From Brevipalpus yothersi (Eukaryota > Arthropoda > Arachnida > Trombidiformes > Tenuipalpidae): a DNA stretch of 51,049 nucleotides. Both the position numbers and the translations under genes were made by a program. The number at the start of each line of letters is the position of its first letter. Positions within the stretch are counted from its first letter, which is position 1. The stretch covers positions 1 through 51,049 of the forward strand of contig QZCP01000778.1 of NCBI GenBank assembly GCA_003956705.1, given 5' to 3'. The notes under the pieces are model-generated. The model was not told the origin of the DNA, did not search any database, and saw only the letters and a list, made by a program, of their open reading frames with translations. Shown here piece by piece: positions 24,504 through 37,895 of the stretch.

Positions 24504-27500
24504 AAATGGCAAAAACTTTGACTTTTGAATAGCAATACAGTTTTCCTAAATAGAGGCCAATTCAAAATTCTACTTCTTGAGATGAGGATGGAGAATAACT
24601 GTGATTACATCACCTGAAAGTGGTGATGAAGAATTCAATTATCCTCATCATTTGCTATTCTCTCTCTCTCTCTTCCACTTTTATCATGATTCGTCTACCA
24701 TGATGGCTATGAGGGATTGCATTTTGGCTTGTTGTAGAAAATAATGAGGATTGAATGTTACCATCCTCATCTTGTTTTAGGCATCATTCTTGATCACCAT
24801 CAGTTCAATTGAAAGATATCTTTCTCTTCTTTTCATTATTCACCCAGATTGTAACATTCAATGGCCACAAATCATTGGTTTTCAGTTCATTTTCGACTCA
24901 TCATTATTGCCAGCATGATTATCCATCTGATTGGGCTTGAGAGTAAGAAGAGTCAAAAGAGTTATTCAATCAGTCTGAAATGTTGAAGAGAGGGAGAAAC
25001 TCTCAAATTCTGAGATGATAATGAGTAAGAACAAGAAGAGAAGTGGGAAGCTGATTGCTGTAATCGAGATCAATAGCACCTTTCAATCATTTACAATAAG
25101 CTATTCTCAACTGAACCCTTCACATCAAATCATGGTAACACACATCATTCGTATATAAGTGATCGGGCATGTAAATTTATATCCCGCATCCATGTCATCT
25201 TATTTGAGGCCACAAACGGATCACAGATAGTGGAGATAGATGAATGGAAAGATATTAAATATATCAATTGATATTTGTGGAAAAGTTATACTAAATACAC
25301 TTGTGGATTCCCTTCTTCATTCAACTTTCAGTCCTAGTTCTAGTTCGATTTCATAATGTTCTCCTCAGTATCATTGGATATACACCACATGAACGACGGA
25401 AGTCCACTTTTTTTCTTCGAAGCCCTAAACTCATGGGTCCATGCTTACAGGATTAAACTAATGCACTTGCCATTATCGCTCACTAAATCATCTGCACACA
25501 CACATACACATGGAACATGTACATATCCATTTGAATAGATACAATAATCCTATGCAATAGAATATATACTCACTCGAATATATTCTCTGGACTTGGTCTG
25601 ATAACTTATCTTGATGAGGAGCTTGTGATTTTGGTCCGGATCTCATCGAGTAAGAGAGAGAGAGAGGAGGCTGTGTGATGTAGATGATGGGAAAAAGTGG
25701 AAAAACTTATCTTATTTCCAAAACTCATCCAGCATTCAGATGTAATCTTGTAGCTTAGCCCAGAAGAGAGAGAGAGAAAATGTTACATGATTGCAAGCTG
25801 AGTCTCTTGATCACATCAAATCAGGTTCAAATTTGAAGGCGCGTCCAGATGGGAGAGAGAGAGAAGAGGAAAGGAGAGGAGAGGATAGGATGAGGGTCCT
25901 AAATAAAATTTCAAATTGAATTGATCTACAATTTTTCCGTGTACACACAGTGTATATCACCAAGCGTGTGGTGTCTATATATGTGTATTTCAAGGCACGC
26001 TACCGAAAAAAAGGAAGAGGCATCAAGCCAAGGCTGGGCCAACATCATCCTCATCGGGTAATGTGTACATTCTTTAACCGAATTATTAATGCAAACATTA
26101 AGCACTTGCCTGCGAGAGAGAGAACTCATATACGCATTCTGTTTTCGCGCGCTTAGTGAACATTGGAAACATTTTCGGAAATGAGTAGATAGAGAAGAGA
26201 GGACCAAGTAATCTTGCTGTTTTAATATTTAATGGTAGTAGTTGTATTCGTCAAGCTTAGGATATTGTATGTATACTCTAGTTTAGTTGAGCTTCAATGA
26301 AGAGAGAGAGAGAGCAAAAGTTAGAGTGGCCATGAGAAGTGTTCCCTAAAAGTTGAAAAAATTGTGTATATATCATGTAAGTGGTTCCATAATATTGTTG
26401 CTTTTTCCATAGATTCACAAATCAGAGGAGGGTATGGTTTTGTAACACACTCAAAATGGGAAAATATGAGTTCATGATTTGTAATCAAAGTGGAACTCAT
26501 GTATATACCTACTTTATGGGTATAATGAAGAAAAAATTATATCAATTTAATCTCACTTTGTCAACTGTACACTTTCTCTCAAATCAAATTCTTGATACAC
26601 TCTCATGATTTATTCTCAATGAACAGTTTTTCACTCTCTCCTCCTCACTCAATTCCTTTCTACTCGATTTGACTGCCGAATGTTCACTCAAATTAAGCTA
26701 AAATAAATCTCACTTTTCCACTCGAAAATTATTGCCAACATCTGATACGATATCACAATTTTATTATTAATACTAAAAGTTGGGCTCGTGCTCATTGCTG
26801 GCCTTTATAGCCCGAAAAGAATCGTTTTTACTTCACTACTACTGTTCCTTCTTCTTCATCTTCCTCTCTTCCTCTCTTCTACTCCATGGGCTGTGAATGA
26901 GATTGTAAATTCAGCTTCAATGGACACTACATGCACTGTAAAGTCAGTATAATTCAATTGAGATGGTCAACAGTTTGCAAACTTTCTCTCCATCTCCCAA
27001 GCCTCGATCAGCATCCACATAGGAATAAAGGGAAAAGCTTGCAATAGATACTTGATTGGCTTTGAATAGATAGAAGTGGCCTGGCACATGGAGTATTGAA
27101 TTTTCATTTCCAATGGCCTGTTTGGGTTGAATGGCTGGGCATGGATGCTCATCACAATCAAATTGGATTCAATTTTTGAGAGGATGAGGAGGGAAGAAAT
27201 TCCATTGGAAGGAGGGAATAGAATGAAAATTTATAAGCTGCTTTATTCGATTTTTCTCCATCTATGTTATGTGAATTTTTGCGGTGTTTTTTGGACTCTT
27301 TCTTCTTCGTTTTTCGATACTTTTCTCTTGGATTTTCATTCATTCCTGGTCCTTGAGAATACTGTTGATTACAATCTTCTGGAAGATAACAACTACTACT
27401 ACAGCATTCTTTATCCATCTTTCCTTTTTCTTCTTCTTCTGGAATACATCTACTTTTATTGTAGAAGAAAGAGGGAGACATAAAGATTGCCTCATGATCA

Positions 27501-28159
27501 TCTATTTTTCATTCAACTTATTTTACACTTTTATCTTAGCTCGTGTTCTTCTTTTTCTCGCTCTTTCCATTCAAAAAGGTATCTCAGCCGCATCTTTTTC
27601 CCTCTCTTCTTCTTCTTCTTCTTCATCTCATCTCACTTTCCAATTCTCTTTGGTAACATCATTGTCTGTGAATGCCTGTGTGAATGAATTCATTTGCTTT
27701 CTACACTCATTTCTTTCCCTAGTTTCGTTCACATGCCTTCCTTCCGGGAGGACTACTACAATCTCATTGCAATTTCCATTTCATTGTGAGATGGGAAAAA
27801 GCAGCTCAAAGATGAGAAAAGAAAAATTGTAGAGAAAAAGCAAGAGAGAGGCAAGATGAGGAAGAGAAAGCGAAAGAAAATTGAATTCCAACTCATTTCC
27901 ACTTGCTACTCATTTCGACTTCACATGGCAATTTGGACAAAATAGCACCCAAGAAGAGGGAGAGAGAGAGAACGAACAAATTTGAATAAATTCAACTAAT
28001 TTTGAGTGTAAATTGTCAAAATACTTTGGATTATTATCATTCTAACTCATTCCTTGCATTTATCAAACTGATAGCTATTTTCACGAAGAGTACATACACT
28101 CATCATTTATACGAGACATTCTCTGTTATTACTGATTTTCTCAACAATTCTTCTCTTTC

Positions 28160-28302
<143 letters not shown>

Positions 28303-28435
28303 CTGTTTCACTCTCTCGATGATATTATCTTAGACATTGAGTTGATCCTAATGGCTCTAGGGGATCTGATACTGATACGAAAGGAAAGATCAACCTTTCT
28401 TGATCCAACAAGCCCTCTACAGCATCCTGTGGACT

Positions 28436-28475
28436 TCTCTCTCTCTCTCTCTCTCTTTCTCTCTTTCTCTCTCTA
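28436..28475. repeat. (CT)n microsatellite, imperfect
   Basis: (CT)n with two TTTC-type breaks. Confidence 0.95.
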
Positions 28476-28496
28476 ACCACTTGTGATGCTGTTGTG

Positions 28497-28575
28497 ATGA
28501 TAATTTGTAAGTGTTGCTTTCGTTCATTGGGCATGATATGCCGAATCTTGCTTCTCTATTTTGCTTCCGGTTCCG
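28497..28575 (+). other. Candidate signal-peptide exon
   Basis: ATG at 28497 (second in-frame ATG at 28533) opens 26 codons plus one base, ending at TTCCG|GTAAGA at 28575/28576. The C-terminal half (MICRILLLYFASGS) is hydrophobic and signal-like. The donor is in phase 1, as in the 11.9-kb and 48.3-kb candidates. It is short enough to arise by chance, and the frame upstream is a (CT)n tract. Confidence 0.18.
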
Positions 28576-29104
28576 GTAAGAATCATGATATTATCGAAAG
28601 ATTACACAAGTGTTGATTTGGTTGTTCCAGTTTATCATCACCAGGAAGAAGTAAATCTGATTCTCACTTCTAGCAACTAGTGAGCTGATAGTACATGTAT
28701 ATTATTATAATCATCATCAAATAGTTTCCTTTCTGCAAAATCTCATGGCAATTATAGACAAAATTGGATGCTGTGAACATGTAAATGAAAATACATCTTT
28801 ATGTGTGTGTTAAATATATATAAACAAAGTTAGTCACACACACACAAACATAGGCACACTGATTCGAGCAAACATGAGACATTAAGCTGAGCATCCTGGA
28901 GCGCTGCATCCGCATCTTTCTTTATTGCTAAAACACGAAATTGAATCCTTTTCGTGGTCTCTCTCTCTCTTTTCCTTTCTCTCTGAAAATTGTGTGACAC
29001 TTGGACAGCGTGCCGAACTGTAATTTGCTCAGGGGTTTCCCTTTAATTTTGATGCAAAGTAATTTGGTTAACCAGTATGAGTATATACACAAATAATTTC
29101 GCAC

Positions 29105-29106
<2 letters not shown>

Positions 29107-29170
<64 letters not shown>
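29107..29170. repeat. (AG)n microsatellite
   Basis: Perfect tract of about 64 bp. Confidence 0.98.
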
Positions 29171-29174
<4 letters not shown>

Positions 29175-30304
29175 TAAATATTCTCACATTTCTGGTAATA
29201 TAAAACATTCTCCCATCACAACATCTTGCTTTCAATATCCATTGAATGTATCTCACGAGTATCGGGATTCTTGCAAGACTAATTAATTAACTTGTTAAAA
29301 GCTCATCTCTACAGCTCATCATCATGTTCTTGCATCTCTTCACTGCTCCCACATTTTCTTTCGTTTCTTCTTTCTTCTCCAGCATCCAGCATCCCTTGCT
29401 CGGAAGCGCACACATCCCAAGCACATCCCAAGCAATGATTAGGAATTTGGTGCTACTTTGTTTGTTTCCTCTTCTTTTTCTTAGCCAAAGAAAGCTTCCG
29501 GTCTGAACAGAAAGCAAAAGGAAATGCCTCGAATGCCGCAAACATGCCAAGTTCAGGGAGAGATAGAAAGGAGAAGGGAGATGTCAAAGATGAGGATGGA
29601 GAATAAGAGTGAGAAAGAGAGAAGACTTACGGAGGAAGATACAAGTTCTAGTAGGATTGCAGCTACCTTTCGTCACCTCATCAGAATGAATGAGAATGTG
29701 AGTTATCTTGCCTCTAGCATTGTCGAGAAACACAGTTGCAGTAGGTTTTCATCATCAGGTTGCTTTTGATGGAAGAAAATTGGAATCACATTTGCACCAA
29801 GGAATCAGTCAGCCAGAGAAAGAGAGAGAGAGAGAGAGAAAATAGGAATAAAAGATCGAGAATTCTATCGCCATGATAATGATGAGTGAAAAAAGGAGTG
29901 GAATAGTGTGTATTTCTTTTTACACTTTCTATCATCTTTCTCTCTTCCTATTTTTATTCCTTTTGCTCATCTCATACATGGATGAACATCAGAGTTTAGA
30001 TGATGATAGAATTCTTGCCGTGATGAATAAAGAGGAAGATGAGAGACACACTCCTAAGAAACAAAACGACGAATAGAAGATATAGAAAGAGCGAATAAAT
30101 TTTCAAAAGACGCTCAAAATTGAAATTTTAAAGTGGAATAGGAAAAAGAGGAGAGGAGAGATGAGGAGAAAAAAAATCAAGCAATGATGCGGATGCTGGA
30201 TAAAATGTGTAGAACTGTTAACTGTGGAATGTTTGCTCACTTAATACAATTTGCTAACTCTATTTGCAAAAGATTGCAAAGTCTGTTGCCTTTCCCATTG
30301 AAGA

Positions 30305-30308
<4 letters not shown>

Positions 30309-30342
<34 letters not shown>

Positions 30343-30416
30343 NNNNNNNNNNNNNNNNNNNNNNNNNNNNNNNNNNNNNNNNNNNNNNNNNNNNNNNNNN
30401 NNNNNNNNNNNNNNNN

Positions 30417-30487
<71 letters not shown>
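30309..30487. repeat. (CT)n microsatellite split by assembly gap
   Basis: 34 bp and 71 bp of (CT)n on either side of 74 N; true length unknown. Confidence 0.97.
30343..30416. other. Assembly gap (74 N) inside a CT microsatellite
   Basis: The run of N is flanked by (CT)n on both sides (30309-30342 and 30417-30487), so the gap is an unresolved or collapsed microsatellite. Its true length is unknown. Open frames reading across it are meaningless. Confidence 0.99.
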
Positions 30488-30491
<4 letters not shown>

Positions 30492-31788
30492 TATTCTTTC
30501 TCCTTCTTTTATTCTTCATCTTCTTACGGTGAACATCACATCACATGGAATTGCTGATGATCAAGGATGTGATGAGCACAAGAGCCACACTGGCTTTCAC
30601 CGATGTACAGCAATCATGTTTCAATTCCAATTCTTTTTCTTCATCTTTTCTCCATCTTATTTCTTTTCTCTCTCTCTCTCTTCTCCATCTCATTGCCATG
30701 TAGATGAGGACATGCTTTGCTCTCTTGCGTCTAATTTGAATACGCCTAATTGACAATCATGAGTCGACAGAATTGCGACTACCTTTTGTCGATTTGCTCT
30801 CTCTCTCTCTCTTGCATACCATTTCAGGCCATGAATACTAACAAGTAAGAAGACGATTGCATCTATCTTACAATCTCATCTTCCTGCACTTTTTCAGGTG
30901 AACATGAGTGAGTGTTGAAATTACTAGTCAGATGCTATATTCTTCGACTGAAGAGAGAATAAGCTAGTCAAATTAGTTTTTGACTTGCTATCTTACTATC
31001 TTGAGGAGAAGAAATAAATTGTGAATGAGTTTTGTGTTCTATACCAATAAATATTGTCTCATGAAAAATTGAGCTCTTTATTTATTTCCATTTCCACTTT
31101 ATTCAGCTGACAATATTTATCGATACATTTGAGCACTCCAAAAGTCGATCAAAAGTGAGCGTTTTCTCTGAAAAATTTACGAGATTCTCAATTCAGAGTT
31201 TCCTGAAGTTCTAGTTGCTTCCATACATATCTTGAAGAATCAAATGCTGGCCAAAATATCTATCACTTGATCTTCTATCTCTTACTTTTGATCACAAATC
31301 CATTTTACTGATTGTATTTTGAGACTTATTTATCATGCTCACATTTATTGTATTCATTAGAGGGAGGGAATACCAGTTTATATAAGTAGCTATTCGGAGA
31401 ATGCTGTCTAAGTCTATCTATATGCATACTGAAATTTGAATGCTGTTTTTCAGAGCTTTTCCTCTCTACCATACAAGAGAACTTTTTTCCTTCTTACACA
31501 CTGTACTTCGACATTCATGCAATTTGATTCTTATTCTTCTTCTATTCTTCTTCCAAGCTATTATCATTTGGACACTTTTTCGATGCTCCCAATTGATGTT
31601 TATTCATGGGTCAACCATCTCACGGATGATCAAAAACTATCAGTCTTTTAGATAACTTGATTTGCATAAATGTCACCATTATTGTCATCATAACTTTTTT
31701 TTCCTCTTCTCTTATTGCCACAACAGCAACATTTTGTGCGTATGCCACATAGACATGCACAAAAAATGTATCTATTGATTCGAGAATA

Positions 31789-31791
<3 letters not shown>

Positions 31792-31855
<64 letters not shown>
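31792..31855. repeat. (AG)n microsatellite
   Basis: Perfect tract of about 64 bp. Confidence 0.98.
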
Positions 31856-31858
<3 letters not shown>

Positions 31859-33403
31859 ATCACGATTATTCAGTGCTCAAATATTGAAGCCTGTTGAGTG
31901 GACATTGACTGGGTGCACGATTTGCCTTTCATAAGCATCGAAAATTGAGGGTCCAATAGAAGGAGGAGGTAGAAGATTGTGTTAGTTGAAAAAAAAGAAG
32001 GAGAAAGCTTGATGGACCCACTCATCATCATTCAGTTCAACATGACAGACTTGATGTGGACATGATTTGATGGCTTATGATGCCCACTTGCTTGCTTGTC
32101 ACTGAATTGTGAATGTGTGTATGTGTGTACAACTTTTTGTTTGGTATGGTTTTTTTTCGTAGGGAATACATCAACAAGAGAGACAGAGTGAAGGGAATTC
32201 CTGCTACTTATTCTCTCTCCCTCTCTCTATTTCTCTGATGACAAACAATTTGGTGTTTTATTGTCAAAGAAATGTGATGAAATTCTTTCTTCATTCTCTT
32301 GGCTCTTTTTTTCCTCTCTCTCTCCCACTTTTGTGAGATAGAGATGAGAGAAAAAACAGACAGAGATATGGAGAGAGAGGTAGACTTCTTGTGATCTTCA
32401 TGAATGGAATCCAAGGATGCTGGGGGAATGGTTGTCTATGGGAATAATATTGTTCGTTTCATTCTCTCGCCCATTTATGTGGAATTCTATGAATGGATGA
32501 GATGATGTGAGAGAAGAGAGGAAAAAAATTATACCACAGAGAAGCTGGAGGAGGGAAGTCAGGAGGACTCATATTTGACTGTATATGAGGCTCTTAATCA
32601 TTGACCGTGGGATGTCAATCCAGTGGGTGGAGGTGAGATAGTGGAAACTATTTGCATCTCAAAGTGATAGAATGGAATCTAGCTTCTCTTTCTCTCTCTA
32701 GGAATCTCATGACAGTACATACAACATAGGTTTCATGATCAGTATTGAGAATATCGAAAGATGATTGGCGAAAAAATGATAAGCATTTCAATCTCGGAAA
32801 AAAAATTCACTACAAACTACTGATACACTGATGATAATTGATTATCATGTTGATTTACTTGTACTCCAAAAAAAGAGAAAACTCGAAAAGGACCGTGAAT
32901 CGGGAATCGTTCTCCGTCATCACCCAAAATTCAATATAGCAAAGACCGATGAGTGATCGAAAATGGCCTAGTCTGGCCTGTGCATTTCCCTCAGCCCATC
33001 AGTGTAGTTTTTCCGGAAGAACGAATATATTACAGCCCTGAAACACATTGCACGCGATCCAAGAGAGAGAGAGAGAGAAAGCTTGTCACCAAGCGAGACT
33101 ATGGGCCTACACACACGCGTTCACTATGAGTATGGGCCTGGAAAATTTTGGGCCAACTGAGAGCAAAAGAATATATGGCCAAACAGCTATAACGAGTAAA
33201 CAAATATATGGATGAATGAATGGCTCATTGGGAAAAGTTACGAGATGAGAGAGTATGGAGGAGAGATGATGATGATCCTAGTTCATTGAGCCAACGGATG
33301 CGCTTCAAATACAGTACAAGAGAAGAGAGATACAGTGAATCTTTTGCATTTTCTCTCTCCATCCTCATCCTGATGCATCATCTTTACTTGATACTCTCTT
33401 CCT

Positions 33404-33410
33404 AGCTCTC

Positions 33411-33441
<31 letters not shown>

Positions 33442-33450
33442 CTCTTTCTC
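33404..33450. repeat. (CT)n/(TTTC)n tract
   Basis: 26 bp of (CT)n followed by TTTC-type units. Confidence 0.94.
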
Positions 33451-35184
33451 TAGAAGATAAATGCCTGGCCATCGGGCAAAGGCCAATTCGAGGCCAATCG
33501 AGCCACGGGCAAGTCAAACACACGCTTTTTTTTCTTCTTTCTTCTTTGCTCTTCACTTTCATCCATACACACACACACACACTCACAAACATACATAGCA
33601 CAACGATAGAAAGCTGTTGTGAAAGCAACAATATCGACACCATTTCAGACTGAGGATCAAGATGGCATAATGATACTTTGTTGATTATCCATCACCGCCA
33701 CCCACTTTTCGTTTCTTTTTCCTATTCCTCATGATGAGTACCCAAATCAAATAATTGCACAAGCTATATGAGCTAGTGAGGCTCAATTCGATCAACATGT
33801 TCCTCAGATCATTGAGAATGTTTACTCGATTGCTTTTAGATTCTCTCTCTTTCTTTCCTCTCATCTTGAATATTCGACAACTTTTCCCAACACATACAAA
33901 TACATAGCAGAATACAGAGTACAGATAGTGGGTGGCTTTGGGTATTATTTCGATATCAACATCACTATCTTAGTATCACTTCTCCATCTTCTCATTTTCC
34001 CCAATTCAATGTCAAGTCTACTTTATTCTGTAGATCTTTTTATGCTATTCTGAGTCTCGTTCTTTTTTTCGACTAAACAAATCCAATCTGACATCAATCG
34101 CAAGTACATATGTGCATGTGTGCTATATGCCATACTGTACATGTTTCTTCGGTTATGTGTACAAGTGTTATAAAAGTGGAAATTCTGCTGATTAAGGATG
34201 AATATGGTATGGAACATGCTGATTGTTCAGCAGCTTTTTATATTCTTTCTTCCATCCGCTTCTCGACTTATTATTGTTCCTATGCTATTCCTCGTAAAAT
34301 AAGAATAGTCACAACAGCTCGTGATTAAATATTGAGGAAGCATGTTCCTCAATGATTTTGGCTAGGGAAAAAGAACAATATTCCTTCTCCTTCTCTCTCT
34401 CTGGTTGGGAGGCGAGATGAAAATCACATTTTTTCGGGGGAATATAAAATCTCCAACAATCTTGCCTATCGTCTCTCTCTTTCGCATCAGTTTGTCATCA
34501 CTTTTACTCCTCCAGAATCATCATCATTGTTGTTCACTGGATCCCAAAGTGATCATCATCTTGATACGCTATCGACTTGTCCACTATTTGGGAAAAGTTT
34601 TCCCGTCAGATTTGAATTCAAAAGCGATCTGGCTTTTCGATTGCTTTGCTTTCCAGTTCAATTTGATGCGTAACATTCGATTTATTTCATCATCACTACC
34701 TCTCAGTATTGGGAAAAATTTTTCACCATCATTTATCCAACATGATCTTAAGAGTATTTTACGCACTCTTGGTGATAATTTCGATGTATTCTCCTTCGGA
34801 GCATAAAAAGTCATCCATTCCAATTTGTATGAATAATATCGATTGGCTTTGATCCTCTTTCTCTTTCTCTCTCTCTCTTTATGTTGTTCTCAATTTTCTT
34901 TCACTCTGTTCAATCTCAAAAGTGAAAGCTCAACTCTCTCTCCCATTTTCATTTTATTCCATTCTTTTTTATCCACTCTCAACACCCACCGTTACCCACT
35001 GCCACCCACTTTGCATCCCGCATCAGTCCTGTTTCCCAAATGTGAACCATTTTGCCAGCATCCGTTTAACCATTGACACACGTTTCAACTCGTGCTGCCT
35101 TTTATAGTAATCAGTAGAAATAAATGAGAGAAAGTAACATCAAAGAATAGGGGATACCCAAAATGCAAATGAGTGGTCTTCTTA

Positions 35185-35190
<6 letters not shown>

Positions 35191-35241
<51 letters not shown>
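35191..35241. repeat. (AG)n microsatellite
   Basis: Perfect tract of about 51 bp. Confidence 0.98.
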
Positions 35242-35245
<4 letters not shown>

Positions 35246-35530
35246 CGGGAAAAAAAGTTTTTTATTCCCTAACAATCATTCCACCTCCTCCTCTCCTTCC
35301 TCCTAGTATTCCTTCTCCTCCTCCCCTTCCTCATCACCCTCTCTCCTCAATTCCAGGGGTTGAATATTTTTGATTAATACTCATCCACCGAAAAAGAGAG
35401 TGAAAGAGAGAGAGACTCCCCTGTACAACCTTTTCGAATTGGCTTATACATACAGCTTGTTCACTCTGCTTCACCATGATATAAGAATCATTTTCGATCA
35501 GTGTGTATGCTTACGCCATAAATGCTGATA

Positions 35531-35554
35531 AGAGAGAGAGAGAGAGAGAGAGAG
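35531..35554. repeat. (AG)n microsatellite
   Basis: Perfect tract of 24 bp. Confidence 0.96.
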
Positions 35555-35814
35555 ATCAAATACATGGTGAAAAAAAGTCAATCATCAAGATTCAGTCCGT
35601 TAAATAACTTTCAAGCTTCCATACTCAAGAGTAGATACAGTTTGAAAAAAAGTCCACCAAGTTCTGATCATTTGTTCCATAAGTCTTGGTTCACTTTTCG
35701 CTTGTCTCGCTTGGCAGACCAACTTTCATCAGGCCACATATACATGTACATACATATACTTACATCCCACCACCACCCACTTTATTCTACTTCACCTCCT
35801 ACACTTCCACTCAC

Positions 35815-35894
35815 ATAGGTTTGTTGATATGGAGAGAGGAAGTTGAGTATGAGTTGATGCATATTGGATACAAATATTAGGTGAAAACATTGAG
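35815..35894 (-). other. Candidate 80-nt internal exon
   Basis: On the minus strand a strong acceptor (pyrimidine-rich run ending CTTTTTTTCAG, at 35895) is followed 80 nt later by a strong donor AACCTAT|GTGAGTGG. Two of three phases are open. Neither 26-residue translation is recognised. Splice signals are good, but there is no homology support. Confidence 0.2.
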
Positions 35895-37843
35895 CTGAAA
35901 AAAAGTTTAAGTTGAAGGGAGAATGATATTATTTGGTAAGATGTAAGTTTGAATTTTTTTTTCTCTCTCCCCAAAAAACAGAGAGAATTCATAAATATTT
36001 ATGAATTTACTAGTATAGCCAGTGTAGAGAGTAAGGCAAGAGAGAGAAAAAAGTCGAAAATAAAGTCTAATGTTCAGTGAAAATCATATTTTTCATGAGT
36101 GATATGTATAAATAGAAAAAAAGAGCTCTGGTAAACTTTGCCCATCTCAATGGATCGCAATCTTTTATCCTGATGCATTTGGAAAAGGACCAATATTTTT
36201 GGAAACAAAATTCTCTATAATCTGTGAATATTACATGAGCTTTCCCTGTGTTGCAAGGGCTGTTCATCCTCTCTCTATCTATCTCTTTTCATTGGATACA
36301 TGATGAAATACGCTCCGAGCAATTGTTGTCCAAAAATATCAAGAGAGAAGAAAAATTTTACCTGACAAGAGAGAGAGAGAGATGTAGTAAACCCGATGGT
36401 TAGAACGATTGGAAGAGAAAGATTGAGATGGCCGTTGGCTAGTCTTCACCATGTGGATTGGGTTGTGGAGGTAAGGTAGAGGTGGGAGGAGAAGGGAAGA
36501 TGAAAAAGAGATACTCATACATCATCATCAGGTACAACTAATGATAATGGATGCTAACCATTGATCTGAACATTGAACTTTTCTTGCCGATCTATTTTGT
36601 CCTAGCTATTTGCTTGTCTTCTCTCTCTCTCTTCCCTAACTATTGATGGCTGCCCTCAGAGGCCATGTGAGTTTTAGGTGTACTTGCGAAAGGCAAAACG
36701 ATTTGTCCTACTCCAATAAGATGTAACAGTGAGACAGGGAAAGAGAGATGTATCGAATGAAGGGAAAAAAGATGCTGTATCAATGATCATTGCATGCAAG
36801 ATGATTAAGTGACCAGAGAGAAAGATAGAGTGAATCTAACGGATCGTATCAAGTCGAATTATCTCTCCTCCAGGTTGTGATCGATTCACGCTCTTCGTCT
36901 TGGAATCCATTTGATTTGTATTCAGAGAGAGAGAGAGAAGATTAACTTTTCTCTCTCTCTCTCCCTTTTGACTTGCTTCTTGATCATTTTCTTACATCTA
37001 CTACTACTTGGCAATCCTAGAGGATTCCATCATGAACATATTCACTCCCATGGATTTGGATTCAATTAATCCACCCTCTAATTGTGGCTACCAAATCAAT
37101 TCTCTCAAGATTTGCCATCACTGATACTTTTGCCACTATTGCTCTTGTATACCACACTTTTGGAGTCAAGAAAATCATTGGAATAGAACCACATTGTTGT
37201 TCCAGCCATATCATCGGAAAAACAGAGTATTTGGAAGACTTTTGTTTTCCTCACATCAATCGGATCACTAGACATGCAATAGTTATATATATACTCGAAG
37301 ACACACACACAAACACACAATAATACTCTCAAATCAGTAGTTCATTTGGAATCAGAATAGAAGAAGAAGAAGGAAGCTGGAAAATACGGAAGAAGATGAA
37401 GAGAAGAAAGAAAAGAAAATAGTCTCAAATGAACGATGCAAAGGAACCAAAGTAACTGTGAGTCTGTTATGTGTATGCTTTCAAGAGTGACTCTAAGCTC
37501 CAGATAACAAGCATTAAATGGGTGGCGATTGTCTAACTAAGCTCTTCTTTGGATGCAGATCAAATACAGCATCCTCTTCCTTTTCATCCACATCTTTTGC
37601 TACTCTCTTCTCTTTCTCTCAACATCTTTTTTTCTCTCCTCCTCCTTCTCTTCTAAATCATCCTTCTCCACCTAAGCCGGTGGCAGATTCGATAGGTAAC
37701 TTTCGATTCAAATGATCTGTTTTCGAGGAAAAAAGATGCATTTCAAATATGTGTACAGATACATATATATACAGGATGACTGGAGAGAAAAGATCGGTGT
37801 AAGTAAAATCTGTTGCTCTTGGGATTGCTTTTGTACAAAAATC

Positions 37844-37846
<3 letters not shown>

Positions 37847-37891
<45 letters not shown>
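37847..37891. repeat. (AG)n microsatellite
   Basis: Perfect tract of about 45 bp. Confidence 0.98.

Positions 37892-37895
<4 letters not shown>

Noticed and set aside
27223..27832. Overlapping 86- and 182-codon hydrophobic frames, the first resembling a small type I membrane protein
   Set aside because: The block is strongly pyrimidine-rich and two frames are open at once, which points to composition rather than coding. No family recognised.
30184..30753. 189-codon frame across the N gap
   Set aside because: The gap length is unknown, so the frame is meaningless.
30829..30846. Tiny exon-like unit with ATG between CATTTCAG and GTAAGA
   Set aside because: Too short to distinguish from chance; CCATTTCAGGCCAT also occurs at 46.3 kb without a convincing exon.
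34405..34806. 133-codon plus-strand frame and an overlapping minus-strand frame
   Set aside because: Mixed composition is mildly interesting, but both strands are open, there are no clear splice signals and no recognised family.
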